Positions 1-8,601 of a stretch of DNA of 64,000 nt are shown in pieces. The stretch comes from Chitinophagaceae bacterium (lineage in GTDB: Bacteria; Bacteroidota; Bacteroidia; Chitinophagales; Chitinophagaceae): NCBI GenBank assembly GCA_016720775.1, contig JADKJX010000001.1:1054001-1118000 (forward strand). Direction: 5' to 3'. Numbering within the stretch: position 1 is the stretch's first letter; every line of letters starts with the position of its first letter. Under the pieces are notes generated by a model. It made no database searches. It was not told the origin of the DNA and was given only the letters and a program-made list of their open reading frames with translations. Both the position numbers and the translations under genes were made by a program.

Positions 1-593
1 TGCGGCAACTCTGATAATATTCCTTCTGCTAAACCTTTCACTGTTTTTAATAAGAGCTGTGCGCCGATCTCTTTCATCCGGTCATGCACTTCGCCCGCAG
101 TTTCATTATCACCAATAGGAAAACTTTCCTGTAACAGGATATCACCCGTATCGATTTCATGTTTCAGTTTGAACGTGGTTACTCCGGTTTCTTTTTCGCC
201 ATTGATAACAGCCCAATTGATGGGCGCAGCGCCCCGGTATTGCGGCAATAAAGAGCCATGCAGGTTTACCGAACCCATCGGCGGCATGTTCCAGACCACT
301 TCGGGCAGCATGCGGAAGGCAACTACAACCTGCAGATCGGCATTCAATGCTTTGAGTTGCTGTAATAAATCCGGGTTCTTCAGTTTCTCCGGTTGCAGAA
401 TGTTCAATCCGTTTTCAACAGCATATTTTTTTACCGCACTTTGCTGCAGTTGCATGCCTCTTCCGGCGGCTTTATCAGGGGCCGTTATTACGCCCACAAT
501 ATTACAGCCTGCTTTTACCAATGCATCCAGTGATGCAACGGCAAACTCGGGCGTACCCATAAAAATAATTCGCAGCGATTGAATATCTTTCAT
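1..593 (-). CDS. fmt: Methionyl-tRNA formyltransferase, 3' part missing beyond the window edge
   Basis: Transfers a formyl group from 10-formyl-tetrahydrofolate to methionyl-tRNA-fMet for translation initiation in the cytoplasm. On the minus strand the ATG at 591-593 opens a frame that runs off the left edge (about 197 codons visible of about 310 expected). It begins MKDIQSLRIIFMGTPEFAV, the usual fmt N-terminus, and carries the folate and catalytic motif NLHGSLLPQYRGAAPINWA near residue 107 and a GVTTFKLKHEIDTGDIL segment, both diagnostic. The C-terminal tRNA-binding domain lies outside. The next gene upstream on the same strand starts 70 bp away and is unrelated. Confidence 0.95.
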   Translation of the reverse strand, partial: MKDIQSLRIIFMGTPEFAVASLDALVKAGCNIVGVITAPDKAAGRGMQLQQSAVKKYAVENGLNILQPEKLKNPDLLQQLKALNADLQVVVAFRMLPEVVWNMPPMGSVNLHGSLLPQYRGAAPINWAVINGEKETGVTTFKLKHEIDTGDILLQESFPIGDNETAGEVHDRMKEIGAQLLLKTVKGLAEGILSELP

Positions 594-661
594 CGCTGCG
601 AAGATAGAAAATGAAAATCGGCTGCTACGCGGTAGTGAAAAATAGTTAAATGGTTTAATAG

Positions 662-1669
662 TTAAAAAGCCCGAACCGCACGAACATAGAAACTGATGCT
701 CTTGCCGTAGATGCCCTGAGTGCCAGCACCGAAGTCCTGCATCCAGGCGTTGAAATCGTTGCCTTCCGAGGAACTCTGGTAGAAGTTACTGACAAAGCCG
801 CCAACTACTACCTTATTTAAATACAATTTATTCAACTCGTCCTTTGATGGTAGATACCAGTCGCTGTAACTGTTTAATACCAGATCACCACATATCCTTG
901 CAGCTATTCCTGCTGTAGCGCAACCGGCCATTATATCAATAGTATTTTGATTGCCTGTTCCAAGGGCCGTACCATCGGCTCCTGGCATTGCTGTTCCACC
1001 ACAACCCCATATGGCACCAGTGCTCTGGTCAGAGGCAGCAGCAATTAATCCATGCGTCACATTAGGATTATACCCGGGGTCACCAGGTTGTAAAATGTAG
1101 GCAATTATCCCCCCCTGATAATTATCCCCAATTGTATAAACAAAACTCCCATCAAAGTTTCGCCACTCTGCTCCATTATAATAATTTGGTTTTTTTGAAA
1201 TAGTATTATAAATCATTAAACCTTCTGCAGGGGTGGTTATGACATCCCTTTGTGCACTTGTCATTCGTGGCGGTAAAAAGCCTTTTGTTGTGGAGACTAC
1301 ATCCAATTGAGCAGAGGTGTTGGGGATAGTATTACTGATACTTACATTGCCATCTGTTCCGGAGATGACCATCTTATTATTATTCCCGATCCGTAAAAGA
1401 AGAAGGCCTGAAGCTAAAGGACTGTTCAGGTAAGTATTGATGCCATCAGTAAGTAAAGAATAATCATAACTGTCGGCCCACCAGGCAGTATAACCACTAC
1501 CGTATGCGATATGAGTACCCATCATGGCATTGTGCGTAGAAGTGCCCGCTCTGATATTGCCTATTACATCAAGTTTAGCTCCGGGCGTGCTGGTACCTAT
1601 GCCTACATTTTGTGCATTAATAACCAGGCTGGAGGTTATGCCAATCAGCAGGTAGAGAAGTTTTTTCAT
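662..1669 (-). CDS. Secreted surface protein with C-terminal DUF1566-like (Lcl) domain
   Basis: Unknown role, probably exported and surface-associated. The chosen start is the ATG at 1667-1669, two codons inside the longest frame, giving a clean signal peptide MKKLLYLLIGITSSLVINAQ. It is followed by NVGIGTSTP, the N-terminal motif shared by the fibre proteins next to it. A second copy of the 'TSAQLDV...KGFLPPRMT' module lies near residues 120-140. The last 150 residues contain GDNYQGGIIAYIL and DWYLPSKDELNKLY, typical of the DUF1566 / fibrobacter major-domain fold. There is no S74 chaperone domain, unlike its neighbours. It has its own promoter of the shared type at 1688-1741. Product class is fairly certain; function is not. 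Confidence 0.8.
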   Translation of the reverse strand: MKKLLYLLIGITSSLVINAQNVGIGTSTPGAKLDVIGNIRAGTSTHNAMMGTHIAYGSGYTAWWADSYDYSLLTDGINTYLNSPLASGLLLLRIGNNNKMVISGTDGNVSISNTIPNTSAQLDVVSTTKGFLPPRMTSAQRDVITTPAEGLMIYNTISKKPNYYNGAEWRNFDGSFVYTIGDNYQGGIIAYILQPGDPGYNPNVTHGLIAAASDQSTGAIWGCGGTAMPGADGTALGTGNQNTIDIMAGCATAGIAARICGDLVLNSYSDWYLPSKDELNKLYLNKVVVGGFVSNFYQSSSEGNDFNAWMQDFGAGTQGIYGKSISFYVRAVRAF

Positions 1670-1687
1670 AAACAATTATTTTATTAT

Positions 1688-1741
1688 CAAACATGAGATA
1701 AACATTATTTTTTTTGGCATTCTTAAAATAAAGAATATTTT
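1688..1741 (-). promoter_or_regulatory. Promoter with shared inverted-repeat operator, upstream of the DUF1566-like gene
   Basis: Reading the minus strand, a -7-like box CATGTTTG (1688-1695, consensus TAnnTTTG) is preceded after 23 nt by the inverted repeat ATTCT-N8-AGAAT (1719-1736) flanked by ATTTT (1737-1741). The same layout recurs before three other genes of this cluster. Both arms differ from the other copies in a compensating way (ATTCT/AGAAT against ATCCT/AGGAT). The start codon is about 20 nt downstream of the box. No experimental support. Confidence 0.5.
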
Positions 1742-1781
1742 ATAGTTGAAAGGCCCCATTTAAGTCTCTTAATGTTTAAAA

Positions 1782-4253
1782 TTAAAATGCCTTGCCCTGG
1801 TTCTTATTTTCACTAACTGAGACAGCAGATATTATTCTTTCTATCATTTTTCTTTGTTCATCAATTTGTTTTTGCTGCTCCTTCATACCTTCCAGTAATA
1901 CCGGGATCAATCCCATATAATTCACACTCAGCTCACCTTTTTCATTTTGCTTTACCAATTGCGGATAAACCTTCTGCACTTCTTGTGCCAGTAAACCAAT
2001 TTGCTGCTCCTTATCACGGCCTTCATCTTTCCAGTTATAAGTGTATCCATTCAGTCGCATCAGGCCGTCAAGCGTTCCTGTTAAGTGATCGATATTTGTT
2101 TTAAGACGGATGTCGCTCAGTTGTGTCAGTGTACCCTGAAGTACAGCATTGCCATTGCTTTGGATATTGAACTTTTCAGCCAAAACACCTGCTTCACTTC
2201 TTGCATAAAAAACCAACCGGGTAGCATTTGCTGTTTCGTAAATATTGCCGACAAAACCGGTGCGTTGTTCACCAGCAAGACTGGTAGAGGCCCAGGTAAC
2301 GCCTCCTAAGGAACCGCCGTTGCTGCTGGTAGAGAGTATAAGATGCGATTGAACATTAACAGCAGCTGCAGCGGTATTTTTTAATTCTAAAATTTTATTG
2401 GTACCTCCGTGTCCGTAAGCAAAAGGAGAACTGGTGCCTATACCCACATCGCCATTTCCTTTTGTCCGCATGGTTTCAGTAAACGCCCCACTGCTACCGT
2501 AACCAAAAGCAACATCGTCCGTTGCTGTTCCGGCATATATCTGCAATAAACCACCTTGTATTCCCATGCCATAATGATTGCCGCTGTTTCCGTACAATGA
2601 AATTTTATCCCCGAGGGTGTTGGGAAAATTTAACGGGTAACCAGGCGCAGGCGTTCCGATACCTACATACCCGTTTCCTTTTATCCGCATTGTTTCATTA
2701 AAAGCGTTACTGCTTCCATATCCAAAAGCAATATCAGAACCCGAAGCTTCTGTATATACCTGGAGTAAACTCCCCTGGATACCAAATCCGTAATGACTTC
2801 CTGCATTGCCGAATAAGGAAATCTTATCTCCCAATATGTTGCCGAAGTTTAACGGAAAACCAGGAGAAGATGTACCAATGCCTACATTGCCATTACCCTG
2901 TATACGCATCAGCTCAGTGGACAAAGCATAAAATGCATGGCTTGAAGCCGGGTGATCGACCTGGTAACGGAGAATGCCGGGATTAACACCAAAGCCAAAA
3001 AAGGCATCTCCGGAATTTACGAGATCCACTAACGCAATTTTTTTATCGGTGAAAGCAGTACTAAATTCCAACGGTGCATGAGGGGCTACCGTTCCAATAC
3101 CCACATTTCCGCTTCTTAACACGGTAACGGCATTGCTTCTTGCGCCCGATATGCCATTACCGATCTGAAACATTCTGTCAGTTGGGTTTTCGCCAACCAG
3201 TGGCGGGTTATCCTGGTTATCGTTGTAAGATCCGATACTGAATGAACCATTGGCTTTGGCTGTAGTATTATTGCCTGCGGTAAAAGAATTGAAACCAACA
3301 GCGATAGTGGTATTTCCGGTGGCAGTTGAATTTTCGCCGCTGGCAATACTAAAATAGCCCAGCGTTGTTGCATAAAGACCATTAATGCTGACAGTTGTAT
3401 TAAACCCTAATGCGGTTGAATAATTTGCACCTGCGGTTGTATTGTATCCGCCGGCAAAAGAACCAATGCCCTGTGCCTTTGTAGTAAAACCTATTGCAGT
3501 GGCATTCCTGGCTGATGCAGTGGATGCTTCTCCTATGGCAACAGCATAAATATCAGTGGCAGTACCATTACTGATTGCGGTAGAAAAATCTCCGCTGGCA
3601 TTAGAAAAATGACCTATTGCGATAGAGTAATTTGCTGAAGCAGTTGCTGATCTTCCCAGGCTTACAGAAGATTCTCCTTTTGCTTTTACATCGTATCCGC
3701 CGGCAAATGAATATTTACCGATACTATCCTTATTCCAGTTTGCAGCCGAAACATACCCGGCTCTGAATGCAGCTTTATCCGGGTACCACAGCATCCGCCT
3801 GCCTGCATCGCTGATGGGTACATTGCCTGCAGTTACCGGCGCATCACCGGTTGCAGAAAAAACCACATTGCTATCCGATACATGCAATCTTGCCAAAGGA
3901 TTGTTTATGCCAATGCCCACATTGCCTGTGTTCCTGTTATAAATGTTATTTCCATTGGCCCCCCAAAACGGATCATTTTCTATGTTTGAAAATGTTAACC
4001 AGCCGGTACCATTGTAATAATGAAAACCTGTTGTGTCATCTGTTTGATAAATCAGCAGGCCGGTTGCAGGAGAAGCAATGGCGTTACGTTGTACTTTGGT
4101 CATCCGGGGTATCAACATTCCTTTTGCTGTACTCTTTACATCTAAAATGGCGCTTGGGTTGGCTGCTGAGCCATCTGTGTTTACCGCAAATGATTGTGCC
4201 TGGGAAACTGAAGCGGATAAAATGGAAAACAGAAAGCATAACAGTACTCTCAT
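1782..4253 (-). CDS. S74-chaperoned trimeric fibre-like surface protein (YadA-head repeats)
   Basis: Probably a secreted, trimerising stalk or adhesin. Start ATG 4251-4253 is preferred over the longer frame from 4334, because it begins the signal peptide MRVLLCFLFSILSASVSQAQ and lies downstream of a good promoter. After the leader comes the 'SAILDVKSTAKGMLIPRMT' module, then roughly 14-residue YadA-head (Hep_Hag) repeats such as SIAIGHFSNASGDFS, then three copies of an 'NGNVGIGT..P..PLNF' module. The C-terminal 110 residues are an intramolecular chaperone/auto-protease domain (peptidase S74): LSDIRLKTNI holds the Ser and the Lys five residues later that form the catalytic dyad in this family, followed by QQIGLLAQEVQKVYPQLV and a coiled-coil end. 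Self-cleavage before that Ser is expected from the family and not shown here. Confidence 0.85.
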   Translation of the reverse strand: MRVLLCFLFSILSASVSQAQSFAVNTDGSAANPSAILDVKSTAKGMLIPRMTKVQRNAIASPATGLLIYQTDDTTGFHYYNGTGWLTFSNIENDPFWGANGNNIYNRNTGNVGIGINNPLARLHVSDSNVVFSATGDAPVTAGNVPISDAGRRMLWYPDKAAFRAGYVSAANWNKDSIGKYSFAGGYDVKAKGESSVSLGRSATASANYSIAIGHFSNASGDFSTAISNGTATDIYAVAIGEASTASARNATAIGFTTKAQGIGSFAGGYNTTAGANYSTALGFNTTVSINGLYATTLGYFSIASGENSTATGNTTIAVGFNSFTAGNNTTAKANGSFSIGSYNDNQDNPPLVGENPTDRMFQIGNGISGARSNAVTVLRSGNVGIGTVAPHAPLEFSTAFTDKKIALVDLVNSGDAFFGFGVNPGILRYQVDHPASSHAFYALSTELMRIQGNGNVGIGTSSPGFPLNFGNILGDKISLFGNAGSHYGFGIQGSLLQVYTEASGSDIAFGYGSSNAFNETMRIKGNGYVGIGTPAPGYPLNFPNTLGDKISLYGNSGNHYGMGIQGGLLQIYAGTATDDVAFGYGSSGAFTETMRTKGNGDVGIGTSSPFAYGHGGTNKILELKNTAAAAVNVQSHLILSTSSNGGSLGGVTWASTSLAGEQRTGFVGNIYETANATRLVFYARSEAGVLAEKFNIQSNGNAVLQGTLTQLSDIRLKTNIDHLTGTLDGLMRLNGYTYNWKDEGRDKEQQIGLLAQEVQKVYPQLVKQNEKGELSVNYMGLIPVLLEGMKEQQKQIDEQRKMIERIISAVSVSENKNQGKAF

Positions 4254-4294
4254 GATTTTATTTTTAACAGCTGACGTAATAAGAACTAGGTTAC

Positions 4295-4343
4295 CAAATA
4301 TACTCAAAAAATGGCCGCTGTTTATCCCAGACAAAATGATATT
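4295..4343 (-). promoter_or_regulatory. Promoter with shared operator, upstream of the S74 fibre gene at 1782-4253
   Basis: On the minus strand a perfect TAnnTTTG box, TATATTTG (4295-4302), is preceded after 21 nt by the ATCCC-N8-TGATATT element (4324-4343), a weaker copy of the inverted repeat seen before the other surface genes. The box lies about 40 nt before the chosen start codon. That supports starting translation at 4253, because a start at 4334 would lie upstream of the promoter. Confidence 0.55.
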
Positions 4344-4381
4344 GGTTGGTTTTTAAGATTAGTACATTTCTCTCTGTGTAA

Positions 4382-6291
4382 CTATTGTTTTATGAATTGC
4401 CTGGTCCACCCCTGGTTTTCTCCAGCCACTTTTATGAAATAAGAACCGGCCGGCAATTCCTTTAGCTCAATTTCATGCTGGTTTGTTATCCCGGATACGA
4501 ATACCTGTTTAACGATCTGCCCTTTTGAATTGATGATACTAAGTGTTTTGATATTATCCGTTGAAGAAACAATAAGGCGATCATGTACCGGGTTTGGGGC
4601 AAGACTTACAGACAAGCCGGTTGCTGGCTTTATCATTTCGATGCCGGAATAAGAAACTTTTCCGTCCATGTCTGCTACCTGCAACCTGAAGTAGATCCTT
4701 GGAACCGTGAGATGGCTTATGGTAATATCGGTATAAGTATAGTTTTTGTAGCCGTTGAATTACCCGTTGAATTAACGGAGCCGATGGTAGTGAACGTATT
4801 TCCATCAAGGCTTCTTTGTATATTATACCTGGTCACATTCAGTTCGCTGGCGATTTGCCATTGTAGTAAAGCATTTTTATTTTGAAGGGTTGCTGTAAAT
4901 GAAATAAGTTTCACCGGTAAAGTACCGTTGGCAAATAGTCTGGAAGAATAAATATCATAATCAAAAGTGGTTCTTAGATCCTGCCAGGCAATGATGGCAC
5001 CATCTGCCCCGTCCGTAATAAATTGTGCAGCACTTTGAGAATGTGCTTCATTTGCTACGGGAACACCATTCGTTGTCCATAGTTCAGCACCTGCCAACGT
5101 AATGGCTTGTGCATAAATATCTTCCTGGGAGCTGTTCCTCACGTCTGTCCATAAAATAGTAACACCACCTGAAACCCTGCTAACCAATTGCGGGTCTGTT
5201 TGAATGCCGGTTACATTACAAATAGGGATACCATTGCTTATCCATTGCGCTGCGCCGGAATTATTTAAGCGTTGCGCATATATGTCCCGTTCGGCCCTGC
5301 GGTCTTCCCAAATAATTATCGCACCGCCGGCACCGTCAGAGATCATTTGCTGGGCAGTTTGCAAAGCATTTGCATTACAAACTGCAACCCCGTTACTTAC
5401 CCATTGCACCAAACCGGAGGCATTTACTTTTTGTGCATAGATGTCCTGCCCCGACCCGAAATTTCTTTGATCCAGCCAGCAAATGATGGCTCCGTTAGCG
5501 CCATCAGAAACTATTTTTGTACTGTATTGATTTGCAAAATTTGGTTCAGAACAAATGAGCACTCCATTAAAGTTCCAGCTCGTAAACCCGTTAAATGAAA
5601 TACGCTGGGTATAAATATCGGGCTGACTGAAATTTCTCCAGTCTTCCCAGGTAATGATCGCCCCGCCGGCCCCGTCGCTTATCAGTTGTGGTGAATTCTG
5701 AAGTGAATTGGCATTGCAAATAGATGTCGACCATAGTGCAGTACCGGCACCATTAATGCGCTGTGCAACGATGTCTGCATTTGGGCCACCACCTGCACCA
5801 TCACTCCACACAATAATGGCGCCGCCCGATCCATCTGTAATTAATTGATGTGCATTTTGATTCCCGGGTTGTGTAGTAATGGCAACACCATCAGAAGCCC
5901 ATTGTACCACACCCACTGCATTAATACGTTGGGCATAAATGTCATAATTGCCGGCCCGGTTATCGTACCAGGCAATGATGGCGCCACCTGCTGCATCGGA
6001 AACCAGCCTGGGCGAATACTGATCAGATACCGCATTGCAGATCGCAATACCATCAACGTTCCATAGCAAAGAACCGTTCGCATTCATACGTTGTGCATAA
6101 ATATCCTGGGCGCCGTTTCTGGTATCAACCCATGTGCAAATGGCCCCGCCTGCACCATCGCTTACTATCTGCACATTGGTCTGGCTGCCGGCAAAATTGC
6201 AAACGGCGTTATTTATTGATGGGTTGCTGCTCCATTGCGCAATAGCAACCAGTTTAGTGAATACCAGGATAAAAATAAAAGTCGTTTTCAT
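4382..6291 (-). CDS. Secreted repeat protein with type IX sorting domain, broken by a frameshift
   Basis: Predicted outer-surface or secreted protein. It begins with a signal peptide (MKTTFIFILVFTKLVAIAQ) and has about eight repeats of roughly 48-50 residues, each with SDGAGGAI..W.D.RN...DIYAQR. A 'LPVKLISFTATLQ' linker follows and then a type A Por sorting tail (LAPNPVHDRLIVSS to the C-terminal IKQ), which sends proteins through the type IX system. The frame breaks near 4752: the first frame ends in a short nonsense tail, while the next frame continues YKNYTYTDITISHL, YFRLQVADMDGKVSYSG and the sorting tail. Adding one G restores one protein of about 635 residues. Sequencing error or recent inactivation are both possible. 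It carries the shared promoter at 6309-6361. Confidence 0.8.
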
Positions 6292-6308
6292 GATTTGTAT
6301 TTAGAAAG

Positions 6309-6361
6309 TAAAAGTAGCTGACCGGGTAGAAGAAGGGCATCCTTTAAAAACAGGATATTTT
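6309..6361 (-). promoter_or_regulatory. Promoter with shared operator, upstream of the T9SS-sorted gene
   Basis: On the minus strand TACTTTTA (6309-6316; consensus TAnnTTTG with the last base changed) is preceded after 22 nt by the perfect inverted repeat ATCCT-N8-AGGAT (6339-6356) plus ATTTT (6357-6361). The copy before the gene at 8602-11781 has almost the same sequence, including the 8-nt spacer TTAAAAAC. Confidence 0.55.
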
Positions 6362-6446
6362 GATAAATCCAAGAAATTATAGAAAGTGGAAAAGGAGAGA
6401 AAACAGCCCGGCGATTTATTTCTACAGGTTACTTAGTTGATTTTAC

Positions 6447-6770
6447 TTATGCACACAACCGCTGCTTTACCCATTGTTTTCTTCTTTTACTGATGCCTAT
6501 CTGTTCGCCGTTGCTCAGTTGCATTTTTTGTGATGATAAGACCACGTTAATGATATGATCCCTGTTTACCAGGTGGGTGCGGTGGGTACGTAAAAACATT
6601 TCCGCCGGCAGATGATCTTCAAACCAGTGTAATACTTTGGCAACCGTTAAGGGATGGCTTTTATCCGCAAAATAGATCTTACTGTAATTGCTGATGCTTT
6701 GTATGCGGATGATGTTCTGTAAACAAAGCAGGCTGATCCCTTTATTTGTTGCTATGGAAATATTATTCAT
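6447..6770 (-). CDS. Stand-alone LytTR-type DNA-binding protein
   Basis: A 107-residue protein consisting only of a LytTR DNA-binding fold: LQNIIRIQSISNYSKIYF near the start, LRTHRTHLVNRDHI in the middle (the conserved 'R.H.S.LVN..I' signature) and LSNGEQIGISKRRKQWVKQRL at the end. It has no receiver domain, so it is not a classical two-component regulator. Its start overlaps the last 8 nt of the decayed fibre gene upstream, so it is probably translated from the same transcript as the 8602-11781 fibre gene. That makes it a candidate regulator of the surface-protein cluster, which is an inference from position. Confidence 0.85.
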   Translation of the reverse strand: MNNISIATNKGISLLCLQNIIRIQSISNYSKIYFADKSHPLTVAKVLHWFEDHLPAEMFLRTHRTHLVNRDHIINVVLSSQKMQLSNGEQIGISKRRKQWVKQRLCA

Positions 6771-8597
6771 GTTGATCTTTTTTAAGTTGGTTCTCCAGTA
6801 TTTGTATCCTGGCTTCCTGTTCTTTTATTGCTTCAATCAGCAACGGCACCAGCTTGGCATAATCCACCCCCTTATAACCCTTATCATTGATCTCATATAC
6901 AGCCGATGGCATTACTTTTTCTACCTCCTGTGCAATTAACCCGGTTTGCCTGTTGTTGCTGAAATTCATTTCCGGGAATTCTTCTTTGCGCATATAGTAT
7001 TCCACACCATTCAAACTCATTAATTTCTGCAGCGGATTTTGAATAGCGGTAATTTGTTTTTTAAACCGCTCATCAGAAGGATAGGCTGTGCCAGCAACCG
7101 TTAATACACTGGTTGTATTATTCAGCCACATGGTTTGTGTAAAAATGCCGGCATTATCCTGGTAACCAAAAGAAATTTTGGCCGCTGCATAATCAGTGTG
7201 TATTCTCAACTCATTATTATAAACACCAATTCCTACTTCGCCTCCCCCGGCGGGGTATAGCAATATTTTTTCACCCAAAGCGGCAGGGAATGAAAGCGGG
7301 CGGGTGGGATTATTGGTTCCGATACCTATATTACCATTGCCTTTTATCCGGAATTTTTCTGAAAGACTGCCAAAACCGGTTTGTGCTGTTGAAAATGTAA
7401 GATCAATGGCTTCTGTATTTACAGCAGACTTTCTGTAACCACCCGGGATAATGCTGCCCCACATCAGAACCTATTAAGCAGCATTTTTTTCACTTGTGGC
7501 ATTTGCGATAATTGGGGATAATGTACATTTGGCTCTTTTATAAGTTAAACCAGCAGATGCCGCCGCTGTTTTTGGGGAACGGTTACCTGACTGGTGAAAA
7601 TTTCAATATAGATGTTGGGGTAACTGTCCCAATACTGGTATTTCCTATTCCGCAAAACTGTTAAGCATATCCATACTGCTAGCATTCCACTGGCCCATTG
7701 CCTATCTGGTAGAATCTTTCTGCGGGCGTTTTCTATATCCCATACCGGTGGAGTATTTAAATCATGATAGTACCAGCTCCCAAATTGGTAGAACTCTCCC
7801 TGATGTACTAAGCCTGTGGCATATGAATCCAATATTTCCTGTCCATACATCTAGAATTAATCTGCCCGCTGGCTTTTGGTAACATCATCGGGTTCCTACC
7901 GATGCAGGAGGATCATAGGTCGATGGCTGTTGTAACGCCCAGTTCCCATACTGGTGGAATTATTTCCGCCTGGCTGTTGTTAAAAATGTCATAGCCCCCA
8001 GTACTGGTAGAGGATCTGGCTGTTGACTCACCGGAAGTTATACGTTTAAGCCCATACGGAGGTTTGGTATTTGCCTCCGCTGGCTGTTGGATTCAAATCC
8101 CAGCTTGCCATTTAATGGTTAGTGCATGGTCTGGTGGTAAATAACCACTGGCCTGTCACAAAAGTGCTGGTTGCCATACTGATGACGTTAAGAAATCCTC
8201 AGCCGCCCGCCCCCGGCGGGGCGCCGCCGGCCCCGGGGGGCCGGCGGCCCCGCCGCCCGGCGAAAAAAAGGCGCCCTGGTTGATTGTATATCCCGTGGCG
8301 AAAACGCCGCTGGTCCAATGCATGGATTGTATTATTGCCAATAATGCTTTCTTTATCCCAATTAGCTCCAAATACAATTCCCGCCCTGAAAGCTGCTTTT
8401 TGAGGGTACCACATCATGGCTTCTTGCACCTGATGCAGGCGGATATGCGGAAGAGCAGGGTACTGTAACAGGCCCGGTAAAAAAACATTGCTATCTGCCA
8501 CATGCAGCCGGGCAACTGGTGGTTGTGCCAATACCTACATTTTGTGTTCCATGCAGGATAAATAACAATGAGCAGTACGGAATATCCTTTTTTTCAT
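6763..8597 (-). pseudogene. Decayed (or badly assembled) S74 fibre paralogue
   Basis: The ATG at 8595-8597 lies 5 nt after the stop of the upstream fibre gene and begins MKKRIFRTA. The NVGIGTT and VARLHVADSN modules follow, but in different frames. Remnants of MMWYPQKAAFRAGIVFGANWD, known from the fibre at 1782-4253, occur near 8330-8430. From 8200 down to about 7465 no frame stays open, though repeat-like words recur and the order matches the 3' half of the gene at 8602-11781. From 7464 to 6763 a 233-residue frame is intact and almost identical to that gene's C-terminus, with the S74 dyad in PSDERFKKQI. The change from near-identity to heavy divergence is abrupt near 7420. This stretch (7465-8597) holds no other gene I can support. 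Confidence 0.65.
8202..8262. repeat. 61-nt tract of only G and C with an 11-bp hairpin
   Basis: Every base from 8202 to 8262 is G or C, in a region that is otherwise about 40-45% GC by eye. Inside it CCGCCGGCCCC (8224-8234) and GGGGCCGGCGG (8237-8247) form a perfect hairpin with a 2-nt loop. It sits in the unreadable part of the decayed fibre gene and resembles nothing in the intact paralogues. Assembly or sequencing artefact is the simplest reading; a real GC hairpin insertion is the alternative. Confidence 0.8.
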
Positions 8598-8601
8598 AAC
8601 C

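Noticed and set aside
3851..4356. Plus-strand frames of 134 and 92 codons opposite the fibre gene at 1782-4253
   Set aside because: Antisense shadows over the signal peptide and promoter of a well-supported gene.
8199..8531. 110-codon frame as an independent small gene
   Set aside because: Its first part matches the VARLHVADSN and WYPQKAAFRAG modules of the fibre family in broken frames, and its end runs into the G/C-only tract; it is part of the decayed paralogue.
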